NCBI GenBank assembly: GCA_019416425.1
Contig: DXXK01000011.1
Coordinates: 1 to 41,747, forward strand
Source: Bacteroidales bacterium
GTDB taxonomy: Bacteria > Bacteroidota > Bacteroidia > Bacteroidales > Muribaculaceae
DNA length: 41,747 nt
Reading direction: 5' to 3'
Both the position numbers and the translations under genes were made by a program. The notes under the pieces were generated by a model. It did no database searches. It worked only from the letters and a program-made list of their open reading frames with translations, and was not told where the DNA came from. Below are positions 34,465 through 41,747 of the stretch, in pieces (the stretch's first letter is position 1; the number at the start of each line of letters is the position of its first letter).

Positions 34465-35472
34465 TTATGATTTTTTGCCTCCAAGACGTTTTCTTTCCGC
34501 TTCGAAGGCATCGAGGAAGTGGATCTCGACAGGGGATAGTTGATATTGGGTTCGCTCACGGAATCTGTCATATTCCTTATCGGCTTTGAGTTTGGCGACT
34601 TCAGCTGACACGCTTCCTGCATGGTTCAGTAATTCCTTTCCTGACAGCTTCAGGAAGTCATCGAGTTTCTGAATCCAGTCCTTCATATACATGGGAACAT
34701 GGCTCTTTGCTTGGAGCTCGGCAAAGTCAAGGTATAGGTTGACAATACGATTCAGCATATCGACTTCCTCTTCTGAAAGATAATTCTTTGCTATCTCAGC
34801 CTCATGTTTGGTTGGCATAGTTCCTCGCCACGAAGTCAGACCCATGAAATCCTTCTCCGCATTTGCTCTAACATAGATTACCTCTGAGGCAGTATGTCCG
34901 TGGGCAGCGAAGTGCATCTTGTTCTGCACAGTCTTGAAGAACTGTTGTGTGATGGATGTACGAGGGTCATAGTCGATGCTGAGTGCGTAAATCTCCAGAA
35001 CCTTGCGGTAGAATACCTTCTCCGAGCTGCGGATGTCACGGATTCGCGCCAACAGCTCGTCGAAATAGTTCCCTTGTCCGGCGTTTTTGAGCAAATCATC
35101 ATTAAGCACGAATCCCTTGATCATGTATTCTTTCAACACTTGCGTAGCCCACTGCCGAAACTGCACGCCTCGATGCGAGTTAACACGATAACCCACACTT
35201 ATAATCATGTCAAGATTATAGAAAGCAAGATTTCTTTCAACCTTTCGACCGCCCTCATCTTGAACAGTTGCAAAAAATGCAACAGTTCGATTTTGCTCTA
35301 ACTCACCACTTTCATAGATATTTTTAATATGTCGTGAAATGGTTGATTTATTGCGCTGAAACAGCTCCGCCATCTGGTCGGCCGTGAGCCATACAGTTTC
35401 ATTGGAGAGTCGAACCTCGATTTTCGTCTCACCGCCCTGCGTCTGGAATAATATTATCTGTCCGTTATCCAT
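34465..35472 (-). CDS. rhuM-like: RhuM-family protein
   Basis: The 335-residue protein has the family's N-terminal helix-turn-helix (VWLTADQMAELFQRNKSTIS) and the conserved core NLAFYNLDMIISVGYRVNSH followed by RGVQFRQWATQVLKEY. RhuM proteins were named from a Salmonella pathogenicity island, but are spread widely in mobile and defence islands; their biochemical function is not known. Only 46 bp separate its start from the left end of the insertion sequence. Before that insertion it would have followed the Mrr_N-type gene closely, so it is probably part of that operon. Confidence 0.9.
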   Translation of the reverse strand: MDNGQIILFQTQGGETKIEVRLSNETVWLTADQMAELFQRNKSTISRHIKNIYESGELEQNRTVAFFATVQDEGGRKVERNLAFYNLDMIISVGYRVNSHRGVQFRQWATQVLKEYMIKGFVLNDDLLKNAGQGNYFDELLARIRDIRSSEKVFYRKVLEIYALSIDYDPRTSITQQFFKTVQNKMHFAAHGHTASEVIYVRANAEKDFMGLTSWRGTMPTKHEAEIAKNYLSEEEVDMLNRIVNLYLDFAELQAKSHVPMYMKDWIQKLDDFLKLSGKELLNHAGSVSAEVAKLKADKEYDRFRERTQYQLSPVEIHFLDAFEAERKRLGGKKS

Positions 35473-35518
35473 TTACAAATCGTATAATCTATTTTTATGA
35501 CCACGTTTTAATTCCAAG

Positions 35519-36743
35519 TTTTTAGTAGATGGCAAAAATTGAAATTATGCTGTTAAACATCTAAATTTCAGTCTGTTATATTTGCAAAAGTTCTTGAAAA
35601 TTAGTAATTTAAAGGAAAAGTTTGGCGACTTTTCTCCATGAAAATTACAACTTCCAAGGACTTGGTCAAAGTTAACCAAATCCTCCCGATTATGCAAGAG
35701 CATTTTGGACAAAGTGTGAATCTGGCCCGCATAAAGTTTATGGCTTAGCTCCTCCACGCGCTGAGTGTGGTGCAGACCGTCAGTCTTCATAAACTGGCGG
35801 GCGCGATGCCCACGGACGTGGACAGGGATTCCAGCCTCAGACGGCTTCAAAGGTTCTTCGCCAGGGATGTTCTTGACCTTGACATTATCGCCCGCGTGAT
35901 ATTCTCGCTGCTTCCCGTCAAGACGGAACTTGTGTTGAGCATGGACCGCACCAACTGGAAGTTCGGGGAGTTCAACATCAACATACTGATGCCGGGCGTT
36001 ACATACAAAGGCATGCCTTCCCGCTGATCTTCAGCCTTCTCCCTAAACGTGGCAATTCCAATTGGGAGGAACGTAAGAAAATCATGGAGCGGTTCATCCG
36101 TCTTTTCGGTTCGGACTGTATCGATTGCCTGGTGGCCGACAGGGAGTTCATCGGAAAGGAATGGATCGGATGGCTGAACAACAGACGCATCCGGTATTAC
36201 ATCCGTATCCGGCAGAACTTCTGGATCGTCAGGCCTTCCACCGGCAACCGGATACGTGCATGGTGGCTCTTCAATGACCTCAGGGTAGGGCAGGAGAAAT
36301 TCTACCATAAGATCTTCCTTCACAAGGGTGAATATGTCTATCTTGCCGGGAGCCGGATAAAGAACTCCGATGGTGTCCCGGAATTGCAGATTCTCATATG
36401 CTTCAACCGCCCTGAAGGCGCTGTCATGACCTATAAGAAACGCTGGGAGATCGAGACGGCCTCCAAGGCCATGAAATCCTCCGGCTTCAACATCGAGGAC
36501 ACCCATATGCGCGACATGGAGCGCATCGCAAGACTTGTGGCGATGGTATGCGTGGCTCTTGTATGGGCGTATATCGTTGGTGAACATAAGGATATAAATA
36601 TTAAACCGATAAGAATCCTGAAACATGGAAGAAAAGCTAAGTCTCTTGTCAAGTACGGCTTGGAAGAGATTGCAACCATACTCATGCGCCCGACTTATGC
36701 CCCAAAATTCGATGTCTTCAAATTTTTGTCATGTACTTAAATA
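35519..36743 (+). mobile_element. Decayed IS4-like insertion sequence
   Basis: The element carries one broken transposase gene. Its putative ends are imperfect inverted repeats: TTTTTAGTAGATGGCAAAAA from 35519, and on the other strand TATTTAAGTACATGACAAAA from 36743, with about 20 matching bases in 28. The exact ends and a target duplication are not clear by eye. It separates RhuM from the Mrr_N-type gene of the same strand. Confidence 0.65.
35638..36740 (+). pseudogene. IS4-like transposase, inactivated by a stop codon and a frameshift
   Basis: Reading from ATG 35638 (MKITTSKDLVKVNQILPIMQ) the frame is interrupted by TAG at 35746-35748 after KFMA, then continues as LLHALSVVQTVSLHKLAGAM to 36015, where one base appears lost (ATG-CC for ATG-GCC). 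Restoring a base gives AFPLIFSLLPKRGNSNWEER and joins the rest (from about 36016), which ends TPKFDVFKFLSCT-like at 36740. The catalytic DDE pattern is partly visible: SMDRTNWKFG, VADREFIG and a KKRWEIETA block. It was a transposase of about 370 residues and is no longer functional. Two independent lesions mean it has been fixed in place for some time. Confidence 0.85.
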
Positions 36744-38345
36744 TTCAGTAATAAGCAATGCCGATAACTCTGCGTGATATTTCTTTTTCTTTAAGAGATT
36801 GAACAAGGCTGTATCAATCTGGCTGTGCCGAATATATTGCTTTATCTTCTGTTTATTCCAGACATCGTTATAATCCTTTATCTGACGGATTAATATGTGT
36901 TTGATAAAAGGCTCTTTACCAAGATGAGCATACGGATAGGCAATTCCCAAGGTAGGTGCTGTGCCTTCCAGTTCACGCCACTTCTTATTGTAAAGCTCTT
37001 CCAATTCTGCGGTATAATATATTTTGTTTTCTTTTAATATGTTCTTATAGATCAATTCGAATATAGCTAATAAAAGAATAGCCTTATGAGGTCCGGATAC
37101 ACCCAGAAAGTCAAAACTCTTTAATGAGCGTAATTGATTCTTATACTTATCAAGTATGGGTGCGTCATGATCATTTGATCTGTTGTCATTCAGCCGATTT
37201 TTCAATGAATCATCGGCAGTCCTTTTAGTATCGGAAATATCAGATTGTGGTTCAATCAGATAATCTTTGAGATCTCTCTCTAATCCCTCTCTTCGATTGT
37301 TCATGAAAACCCAGTATCCTTTGCCGGAATTAATTTGCCTGAAACAACCTCCATATGATTTGAATAAATCATTGAAAGGCGCAGTTTCTCCATAAATGGC
37401 AAAAGTCAGATCAGTATGAGGCTTTATCCACATCCTAATAGAATTGGAAGAAGGATTATTAGTTGCCGTTCCAATTGAATTGCCACGCGATGCGGCAGGT
37501 TTTTCGTCTTTCGGGTTTATATCTGCTTTTTTAGTTTTAGGAATCTTTGGAATTGATGATCTGTTTTTATTTTCAGACACAGCAACAGCCGGAGTATCTT
37601 TTGGGATTTTAATTGTATATGTTAGGCCATTCAATGATATACTCATTGAATCCTGATATTTGTATTGGATAGTGATTGTCCCTGAGTGACCGATTATATC
37701 ACTAAACACGTCCAACAGTTTTGAAACTTTTGGAGCGATATCGTGGGCAATGGATTCCGTTTCCAATTCTTTTATTTTTTGCTCTATCTCATGCGTTGAT
37801 AAATTGGCTTTACGTAATATTGATAAAGTCTGGTAAAGTTCTTGCAACAAAACCGATGTCTCGACATCAGGAGCTACATTGCTTTTGGTATTCGATGCAG
37901 CATGATTATGAGATGCCCATTCAGTTTTATTTGTTTTGGATGGCTTACTTACATTGGAAGATGTCGGACTAGACGTTTCTCCTTTTGATTTTCGGACTCT
38001 TGTCTTATTGATAAAATCTCGGAATTTCCCAGATTTTTCTGCGAGAGTGGCTCGGGTTGGATTCTCAGGATGATTCTCTAAAAATTCTAATCCTTCTATG
38101 GTTATGACATAAGTGCCACGTGAAACTCTGTCAATAAAGCCGGCCTGATACAAGTCGGATATTGCCCACGATATATTATTACTATATTGAGGTTGTCCAT
38201 TCTTTTTAGTTGTTATTGCCTTGTCTTCAGTTGACAATCCCACTAAATTGCTTGATTCGTCAACAATATTATTTATATTTTTTTCTTCGACAGTGCTTAA
38301 AACATTAAGCACCGGTATATAAAATTCAAAAAAGTGTGGAACCAT
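36729..38345 (-). CDS. Mrr_N-type winged-helix protein with a sulfur-binding-like (ScoMcrA-type) C-terminal domain
   Basis: The 538-residue protein shows three modules. Residues about 5-92 match the Mrr N-terminal winged helix (NISWAISDLYQAGFIDRVSR, then YVITIEGLEFLENHPE). Residues about 305-365 form a small module (FAIYGETAPFNDLFKSYGG...GYWVF) found in various DNA-related proteins. Residues about 405-535 resemble the DNA phosphorothioate-binding domain of ScoMcrA-type restriction enzymes (FLGVSGPHKAILLLAIFELI, PYAHLGKEPF, DTALFNLL). In that family an HNH nuclease usually follows, but here the protein stops within the right inverted repeat of the IS, and its last codons (EYLST) are probably IS-derived. 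The domain calls are from pattern memory. It may be a truncated restriction effector, or a reader that recruits the GIY-YIG nuclease. Confidence 0.6.
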   Translation of the reverse strand: MVPHFFEFYIPVLNVLSTVEEKNINNIVDESSNLVGLSTEDKAITTKKNGQPQYSNNISWAISDLYQAGFIDRVSRGTYVITIEGLEFLENHPENPTRATLAEKSGKFRDFINKTRVRKSKGETSSPTSSNVSKPSKTNKTEWASHNHAASNTKSNVAPDVETSVLLQELYQTLSILRKANLSTHEIEQKIKELETESIAHDIAPKVSKLLDVFSDIIGHSGTITIQYKYQDSMSISLNGLTYTIKIPKDTPAVAVSENKNRSSIPKIPKTKKADINPKDEKPAASRGNSIGTATNNPSSNSIRMWIKPHTDLTFAIYGETAPFNDLFKSYGGCFRQINSGKGYWVFMNNRREGLERDLKDYLIEPQSDISDTKRTADDSLKNRLNDNRSNDHDAPILDKYKNQLRSLKSFDFLGVSGPHKAILLLAIFELIYKNILKENKIYYTAELEELYNKKWRELEGTAPTLGIAYPYAHLGKEPFIKHILIRQIKDYNDVWNKQKIKQYIRHSQIDTALFNLLKKKKYHAELSALLITEYLST

Positions 38346-38356
38346 ATTTTGATTTA

Positions 38357-38437
38357 TTAGATTGCTTTAATCACTGATTCAATGAAGGAGTTATTTTCGT
38401 CAGAAAGAATGTGATACACAAAGAATACATTCTCCAT
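38357..38437 (-). CDS. Possible 26-residue ORF between the GIY-YIG and Mrr_N genes
   Basis: An ATG 4 nt after the GIY-YIG stop opens a frame reading MENVFFVYHILSDENNSFIE and six more residues. Its beginning resembles the start of small proteins beginning (K/N)VFFVYH, so it may be the stump of a degraded small gene or a real short peptide. There is no clear Shine-Dalgarno site. Confidence 0.25.
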   Translation of the reverse strand: MENVFFVYHILSDENNSFIESVIKAI

Positions 38438-38441
38438 TCGA

Positions 38442-39635
38442 TTAGGGGGTATAGATAATTTGTTGGAGTTGCGGATTATATTCAATTGATTTGAGTGACA
38501 CAATCGCATTAACTGCCTCTTCAATTACTTTGAAAGGAACGATGAACCATTCCTTGGGACGGTGTCCATCAACCGTTACCTGTAACTGAACTGGGGCGAA
38601 CAGCTTATGAATAAGAGCTTCGAATGTCGATGATTTGACATTGTAGACCTTCCATGTGGCTACTACCTCGACATCAGCACAAAGATAAGTCGGTTCGTTC
38701 TTAGCGTTGGCAATGCGACTTTCGACAGATGTGACTGTAAAGCCGATTTTATAGAGATTCTTGATTGCTGCAATATCCGGTCGTGAAGACTTTGAGCGCA
38801 GTACATAAATAGTGCCACTTTCAATGTCTTTATCTGTGAGAGTGAAGCATTGCTCAAATTCCTCAGCGGTCATTTCGGACGTGTCAATGACAGAATATCC
38901 TGTCACTGAAAGGTTTTTGGTTATTGTCTTATATTTAATATCTGACTCTGACCCATTTTCGTATACTACACGTGTCCGGCCGTCTCGATCGCCATGACGG
39001 TTGATTCCTTCATCATCAAATGCGGCGAGATAGCCAAGCATGCCGTCCTCGACAAAGTAACTACCGACCTTGAGATTTCGGACACTGAACTTTGTCAGTT
39101 TATATTTACCCAACTTCAAACCTTGCTGAATTTCCTTGAATCCATCAGCATATTTGTCAAAGTCTTCACAAGGACGACGTTTGCCGACATACTCGGCTTC
39201 CTTTCGGGCTTCGAGACGCTGGCGCATATATTCGGGCACATCAAAAAGTCCAAGATCGTCCCCGGCCTCTATATCTGCAAGCAGAGGGTCGTTAAGAATT
39301 GCTTCAAGTTGTTCTTCCTCAGTAAGCTCATGTTCGTATACGGCCGGAGGCTCCTGGATAGTCTGAACCGGCTGTGGAAGAATGCCAAGATGGTCAAACG
39401 GTCTACAACGATCAATCTTTTCCTCGTTTTTCAACAAACCTTTCCACTTGTGGAAAAGCGATGCTTCCGATGGAATGTCTTCGGGTAGTCTGCCATGGGC
39501 TTCATAGAAAGCCAGAATCTCCTGAAACCCGGCTATAAGTCGGTCACTCGACGTAACGCGCTTGCGTGGGGCGGTAACATCGGCAAGGAGAGGATCATCG
39601 AATATCTTTTCAAGTTCCTTATTCCAGTTCATCAT
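38442..39635 (-). CDS. GIY-YIG nuclease of the T5orf172/MUG113 type
   Basis: The 397-residue protein has a C-terminal GIY-YIG domain (about 272-375): GTIYVLRS (TIY at 275-277), LYKIGFT (YKIG 295-298), catalytic-type Arg307 (VESRIANA) and Glu339 (STFEALIHKLF), then KEWFIV. A small beta domain precedes it (about 184-242, LKVGSYFVEDGMLGYLAAF). The acidic N-terminal part contains the motif DPLLAD twice (14-19 and 116-121). The start overlaps the helicase stop by 4 bp, so the two proteins are made together and probably act together on DNA. Confidence 0.88.
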   Translation of the reverse strand: MMNWNKELEKIFDDPLLADVTAPRKRVTSSDRLIAGFQEILAFYEAHGRLPEDIPSEASLFHKWKGLLKNEEKIDRCRPFDHLGILPQPVQTIQEPPAVYEHELTEEEQLEAILNDPLLADIEAGDDLGLFDVPEYMRQRLEARKEAEYVGKRRPCEDFDKYADGFKEIQQGLKLGKYKLTKFSVRNLKVGSYFVEDGMLGYLAAFDDEGINRHGDRDGRTRVVYENGSESDIKYKTITKNLSVTGYSVIDTSEMTAEEFEQCFTLTDKDIESGTIYVLRSKSSRPDIAAIKNLYKIGFTVTSVESRIANAKNEPTYLCADVEVVATWKVYNVKSSTFEALIHKLFAPVQLQVTVDGHRPKEWFIVPFKVIEEAVNAIVSLKSIEYNPQLQQIIYTP

Positions 39636-41608
39636 TGCTGCTGTGCGAGTTTATTGCGTTTGAGCTGACGGAGATGTTCAATCGCCATAGCTATGCGGCG
39701 AGCCAACGGGTCGCCGTCGGTAATCTCCGGCTTTGTTTTGCCCGGATTTTCCTCACGCCATTTAGGAAGATACTTGGTGAAAAGCAAGATTGCTTCTTCA
39801 TCAGTCAGTTTCTCAGAACGCTTATCTTCAATTACATATTGAATGGTGCGCAGTACCTCGGGCGTAAGCGATTTGCTCACCACCTCGTAGGCTCGCTGGA
39901 ACGGGTTGATGTCGGCAATGAGGTTTATATCAAGGTCATTCAGGTTGACAAACTTGTTGGCGATCTTGATGAATTTGTTTCCTGAGTCATCCGGACCTAT
40001 GACCTGTTCACCCTGGGTGGCTATGGTAAGGATGGTGTGCTTTGCCACTGCATCCACTTCTTCTTCGTTAAGATCCGGATAGGTATCACGGATAATCTTG
40101 GGAATGTATACCTCAGTTATCATTTCTGCCATTCCCTCGCCGATGATAGCCTCGCGGATATTCCTATCAGACAGTGTGGTGGCTACAAGCGTGTCAAGGT
40201 CATTCTCTACAATAGCCTGTGTCCTCTCGTTAAGTTCAGGTAGCCCTGACACCTCAATTACATGGTCGTTGTCTTCCGGTTTTGTCGTTGGATCAGGATT
40301 GTCTTCGGCATCGACTTTAGTCTTGAAGTTCCATTTCGGGGCCATGACTTGCTCCATGAGCAATGAGGCGGAGATGGCTTTCAGGAAGTCGTTGACTGCC
40401 ATTGACACATCATCCTGTGCAGCATCGGGGCACGGAATAAGGTTAGTGAACTGAGCATGTGTCTTGCCTTCGCAGTCACGAGTACACCTACCGATAATCT
40501 GCACAACCTCCGTCAGTGACGCACGTATGCCGATTGTTATGCAATGCTCGCACCATTCCCAGTCGAAGCCTTCCTTTGCGGTACCGAGGGCGATTAATAT
40601 GTCAAGCGAATCACGGCGGTTCATGCGTTGCAGATATGCCTGTAACACATCACGACATTCAGCCTTATCTTCCACAAGATCGCCTACGGTTAGTATTCGT
40701 CCATCAGGGGTCTTAACCTTATACAGGAAATGTGTATAATCACGATCCACGATTTCACCGATGTTCCTGATAATTTCGGCTACCTGATCGTGCTTGTTCA
40801 TGAACGCCCCTGTCTTGCTGTTAGGATGAGGGATATGGATAAGAGTTTTCTTATGAGTGTCCAGAACCTCCGGAATTGCCGTAAGGTAATTCCCTTGGAA
40901 AAAGCTATAACCGATGCCGAGGCTTTTCAGCCATTTGTAGCCGTTAAGCTGCTGATAGTAATTGTAGTTGATTGTTGGCTGAAACATCGCCTCGTCCTCA
41001 GGTCGCATCACCGGCACAGCATCGCCACGGAAATATGACCCCGTCATGGCGAGTATATGGGCAGATGTCTCGTTTAAAAGCCGACGTATCAGAGTACCGA
41101 GTTGGTTATTCTCATCAGCCGAACCATGATGGAACTCATCGATGCCAAAGAAAACATCATCAAGTTTTCTGGAATCTACATCTTTAAGCGAATTAAGGAG
41201 TGTGGCATGAGTGCAGACGAGTTTTGATGCCGTTGGATGAACGAGAAACTCCTGTACAATCGATTTCTTGGAGTTCTCGCTTCCGGCGGCGAGACAAAGA
41301 TTCCAATATGGAGGAACCACCCAATCTTCAAAGAATCCGAACTTTTTCAAGGAAGTGTCCTTGAAGCTACGTCCGATATTTTGTTGGGGCACTGCTACGA
41401 TAACTTTCTTCACGCCTTGGTTGGCAAGTTTATCCAGCGCCACGAACATCATTGCACGACTCTTGCCCGAAGCCGGTGGTGCCTTTACAAGAAGATATTG
41501 GCGGTTACGCTGCGCATAAACCATAGCCTGCATCTCACGCATACCGAGTTCATCGGTATTGCTCGACTTGCCCGTTTGGGCATATTGTACTTCAACAAGA
41601 TTAGTCAT
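39632..41608 (-). CDS. DEAD/DEAH-box (superfamily 2) helicase, partner of the GIY-YIG nuclease
   Basis: The start at 41608 (MTNLVEVQYAQTG) is supported by a 4-bp overlap with the stop of an upstream partial gene; the open frame reaches 41650. The 658-residue protein has Walker A APPASGKS (43-50, Lys49), a DEFHH box (Asp157-Glu158), motif III-like AMTGSYF (187-193), GTAKEGFDW (342-350) and motif VI QIIGRCTRD (370-378). The remaining 280 residues hold no recognised domain. It is likely the ATP-driven translocase of a restriction-type defence module. Confidence 0.9.
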   Translation of the reverse strand: MTNLVEVQYAQTGKSSNTDELGMREMQAMVYAQRNRQYLLVKAPPASGKSRAMMFVALDKLANQGVKKVIVAVPQQNIGRSFKDTSLKKFGFFEDWVVPPYWNLCLAAGSENSKKSIVQEFLVHPTASKLVCTHATLLNSLKDVDSRKLDDVFFGIDEFHHGSADENNQLGTLIRRLLNETSAHILAMTGSYFRGDAVPVMRPEDEAMFQPTINYNYYQQLNGYKWLKSLGIGYSFFQGNYLTAIPEVLDTHKKTLIHIPHPNSKTGAFMNKHDQVAEIIRNIGEIVDRDYTHFLYKVKTPDGRILTVGDLVEDKAECRDVLQAYLQRMNRRDSLDILIALGTAKEGFDWEWCEHCITIGIRASLTEVVQIIGRCTRDCEGKTHAQFTNLIPCPDAAQDDVSMAVNDFLKAISASLLMEQVMAPKWNFKTKVDAEDNPDPTTKPEDNDHVIEVSGLPELNERTQAIVENDLDTLVATTLSDRNIREAIIGEGMAEMITEVYIPKIIRDTYPDLNEEEVDAVAKHTILTIATQGEQVIGPDDSGNKFIKIANKFVNLNDLDINLIADINPFQRAYEVVSKSLTPEVLRTIQYVIEDKRSEKLTDEEAILLFTKYLPKWREENPGKTKPEITDGDPLARRIAMAIEHLRQLKRNKLAQQQ

Positions 41609-41747
41609 TTTGTTAAGGAAAGTTTGTTTGTAATATAATTTATAATACAACTTGCTTCAATAAGCATAAATAAAGCATCTGCTTGATCTGGAATGTAATC
41701 TTGGGAGAGTAATTCATGTCTTATCCCAGTATTAGGTTGATTAGTAT
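41605..41747 (-). CDS. C-terminal end of an unidentified gene (partial)
   Basis: An open minus-strand frame of 47 codons, uninterrupted to the window edge, ends at TGA 41605-41607, overlapping the helicase ATG in the pattern ATGA. The tail includes DYIPDQADALFMLIEASCII. I do not recognise it. The tight overlap and position suggest it belongs to the same operon; a DNA methyltransferase would be expected by analogy with similar loci, but nothing in these residues shows that. Confidence 0.55.
   Translation of the reverse strand, partial: TNQPNTGIRHELLSQDYIPDQADALFMLIEASCIINYITNKLSLTK

Noticed and set aside
36084..36740. A stand-alone 218-residue transposase
   Set aside because: The sequence before it continues the same protein in another frame, so it is the 3' part of one broken gene.

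Overview
The window looks like a chromosomal segment of a gut-type Bacteroidota, order Bacteroidales. A Muribaculaceae-like genome is my best guess, but this is an inference. The support is Bacteroidales-style promoter boxes (TAnnTTTG, once with an upstream TTTG at 19 nt), weak Shine-Dalgarno sites, and typical families: SusB-type GH97, a TonB-dependent receptor with GLPGLI partner, a type IX secretion plug protein, DUF3109 and RhuM. No complete plasmid, phage or CRISPR locus is present.

Layout. (1) 22-7355: a compact + strand operon of six genes: an SPFH/zinc-ribbon protein, a four-helix membrane protein, a membrane-anchored coiled-coil protein with a very acidic tail, two paralogous coiled-coil proteins and a bactofilin-like protein. 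It reads as an undescribed membrane or cytoskeletal complex. (2) 7356-7945: non-coding repeat element A. (3) 7946-10121 (-): PlsC-like acyltransferase, GtrA-family protein and CDP-alcohol phosphatidyltransferase, a lipid or cell-surface operon. (4) 10394-15021 (-): GH97 alpha-glucosidase and GH3 beta-glucosidase, each with its own promoter. (5) 15244-19637 (+): CorA-type transporter, non-coding repeat element B inside a 33-bp tandem array, then a DUF4143 ATPase and a YhcG-type nuclease, two frequently transferred accessory genes. (6) 19965-22194 (+): sialate O-acetylesterase and inositol-monophosphatase-like enzyme. (7) 22225-28017: TonB receptor plus GLPGLI protein (-), divergent from a histidine kinase/response regulator pair (+). 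(8) 28252-29897: small membrane, PH-domain and XRE-regulator genes. (9) 30153-30224 (-): tRNA-Arg(CCG). (10) 30454-34442 (+): uracil-DNA glycosylase, T9SS plug protein, DUF3109 protein and cardiolipin synthase, tightly packed. (11) 34465-41747 (-): an AT-rich, defence-like island with RhuM, a decayed IS, a three-module Mrr_N/sulfur-binding-like protein, a GIY-YIG nuclease, a DEAD/DEAH helicase and the tail of one more gene running off the window.

Two regions deserve most attention. The first operon combines an SPFH scaffold, coiled coils and a bactofilin-like beta-helix in a way I do not recognise from any described system. The last island pairs a helicase and GIY-YIG nuclease by 4-bp overlap with a downstream protein that carries what looks like a modified-DNA reader domain but no nuclease, and that ends exactly at the edge of an insertion sequence. 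The two ~0.4-kb inverted copies of an intergenic repeat (A and B) are a third, independent signal. All family assignments come from reading motifs by eye; no database search was possible.
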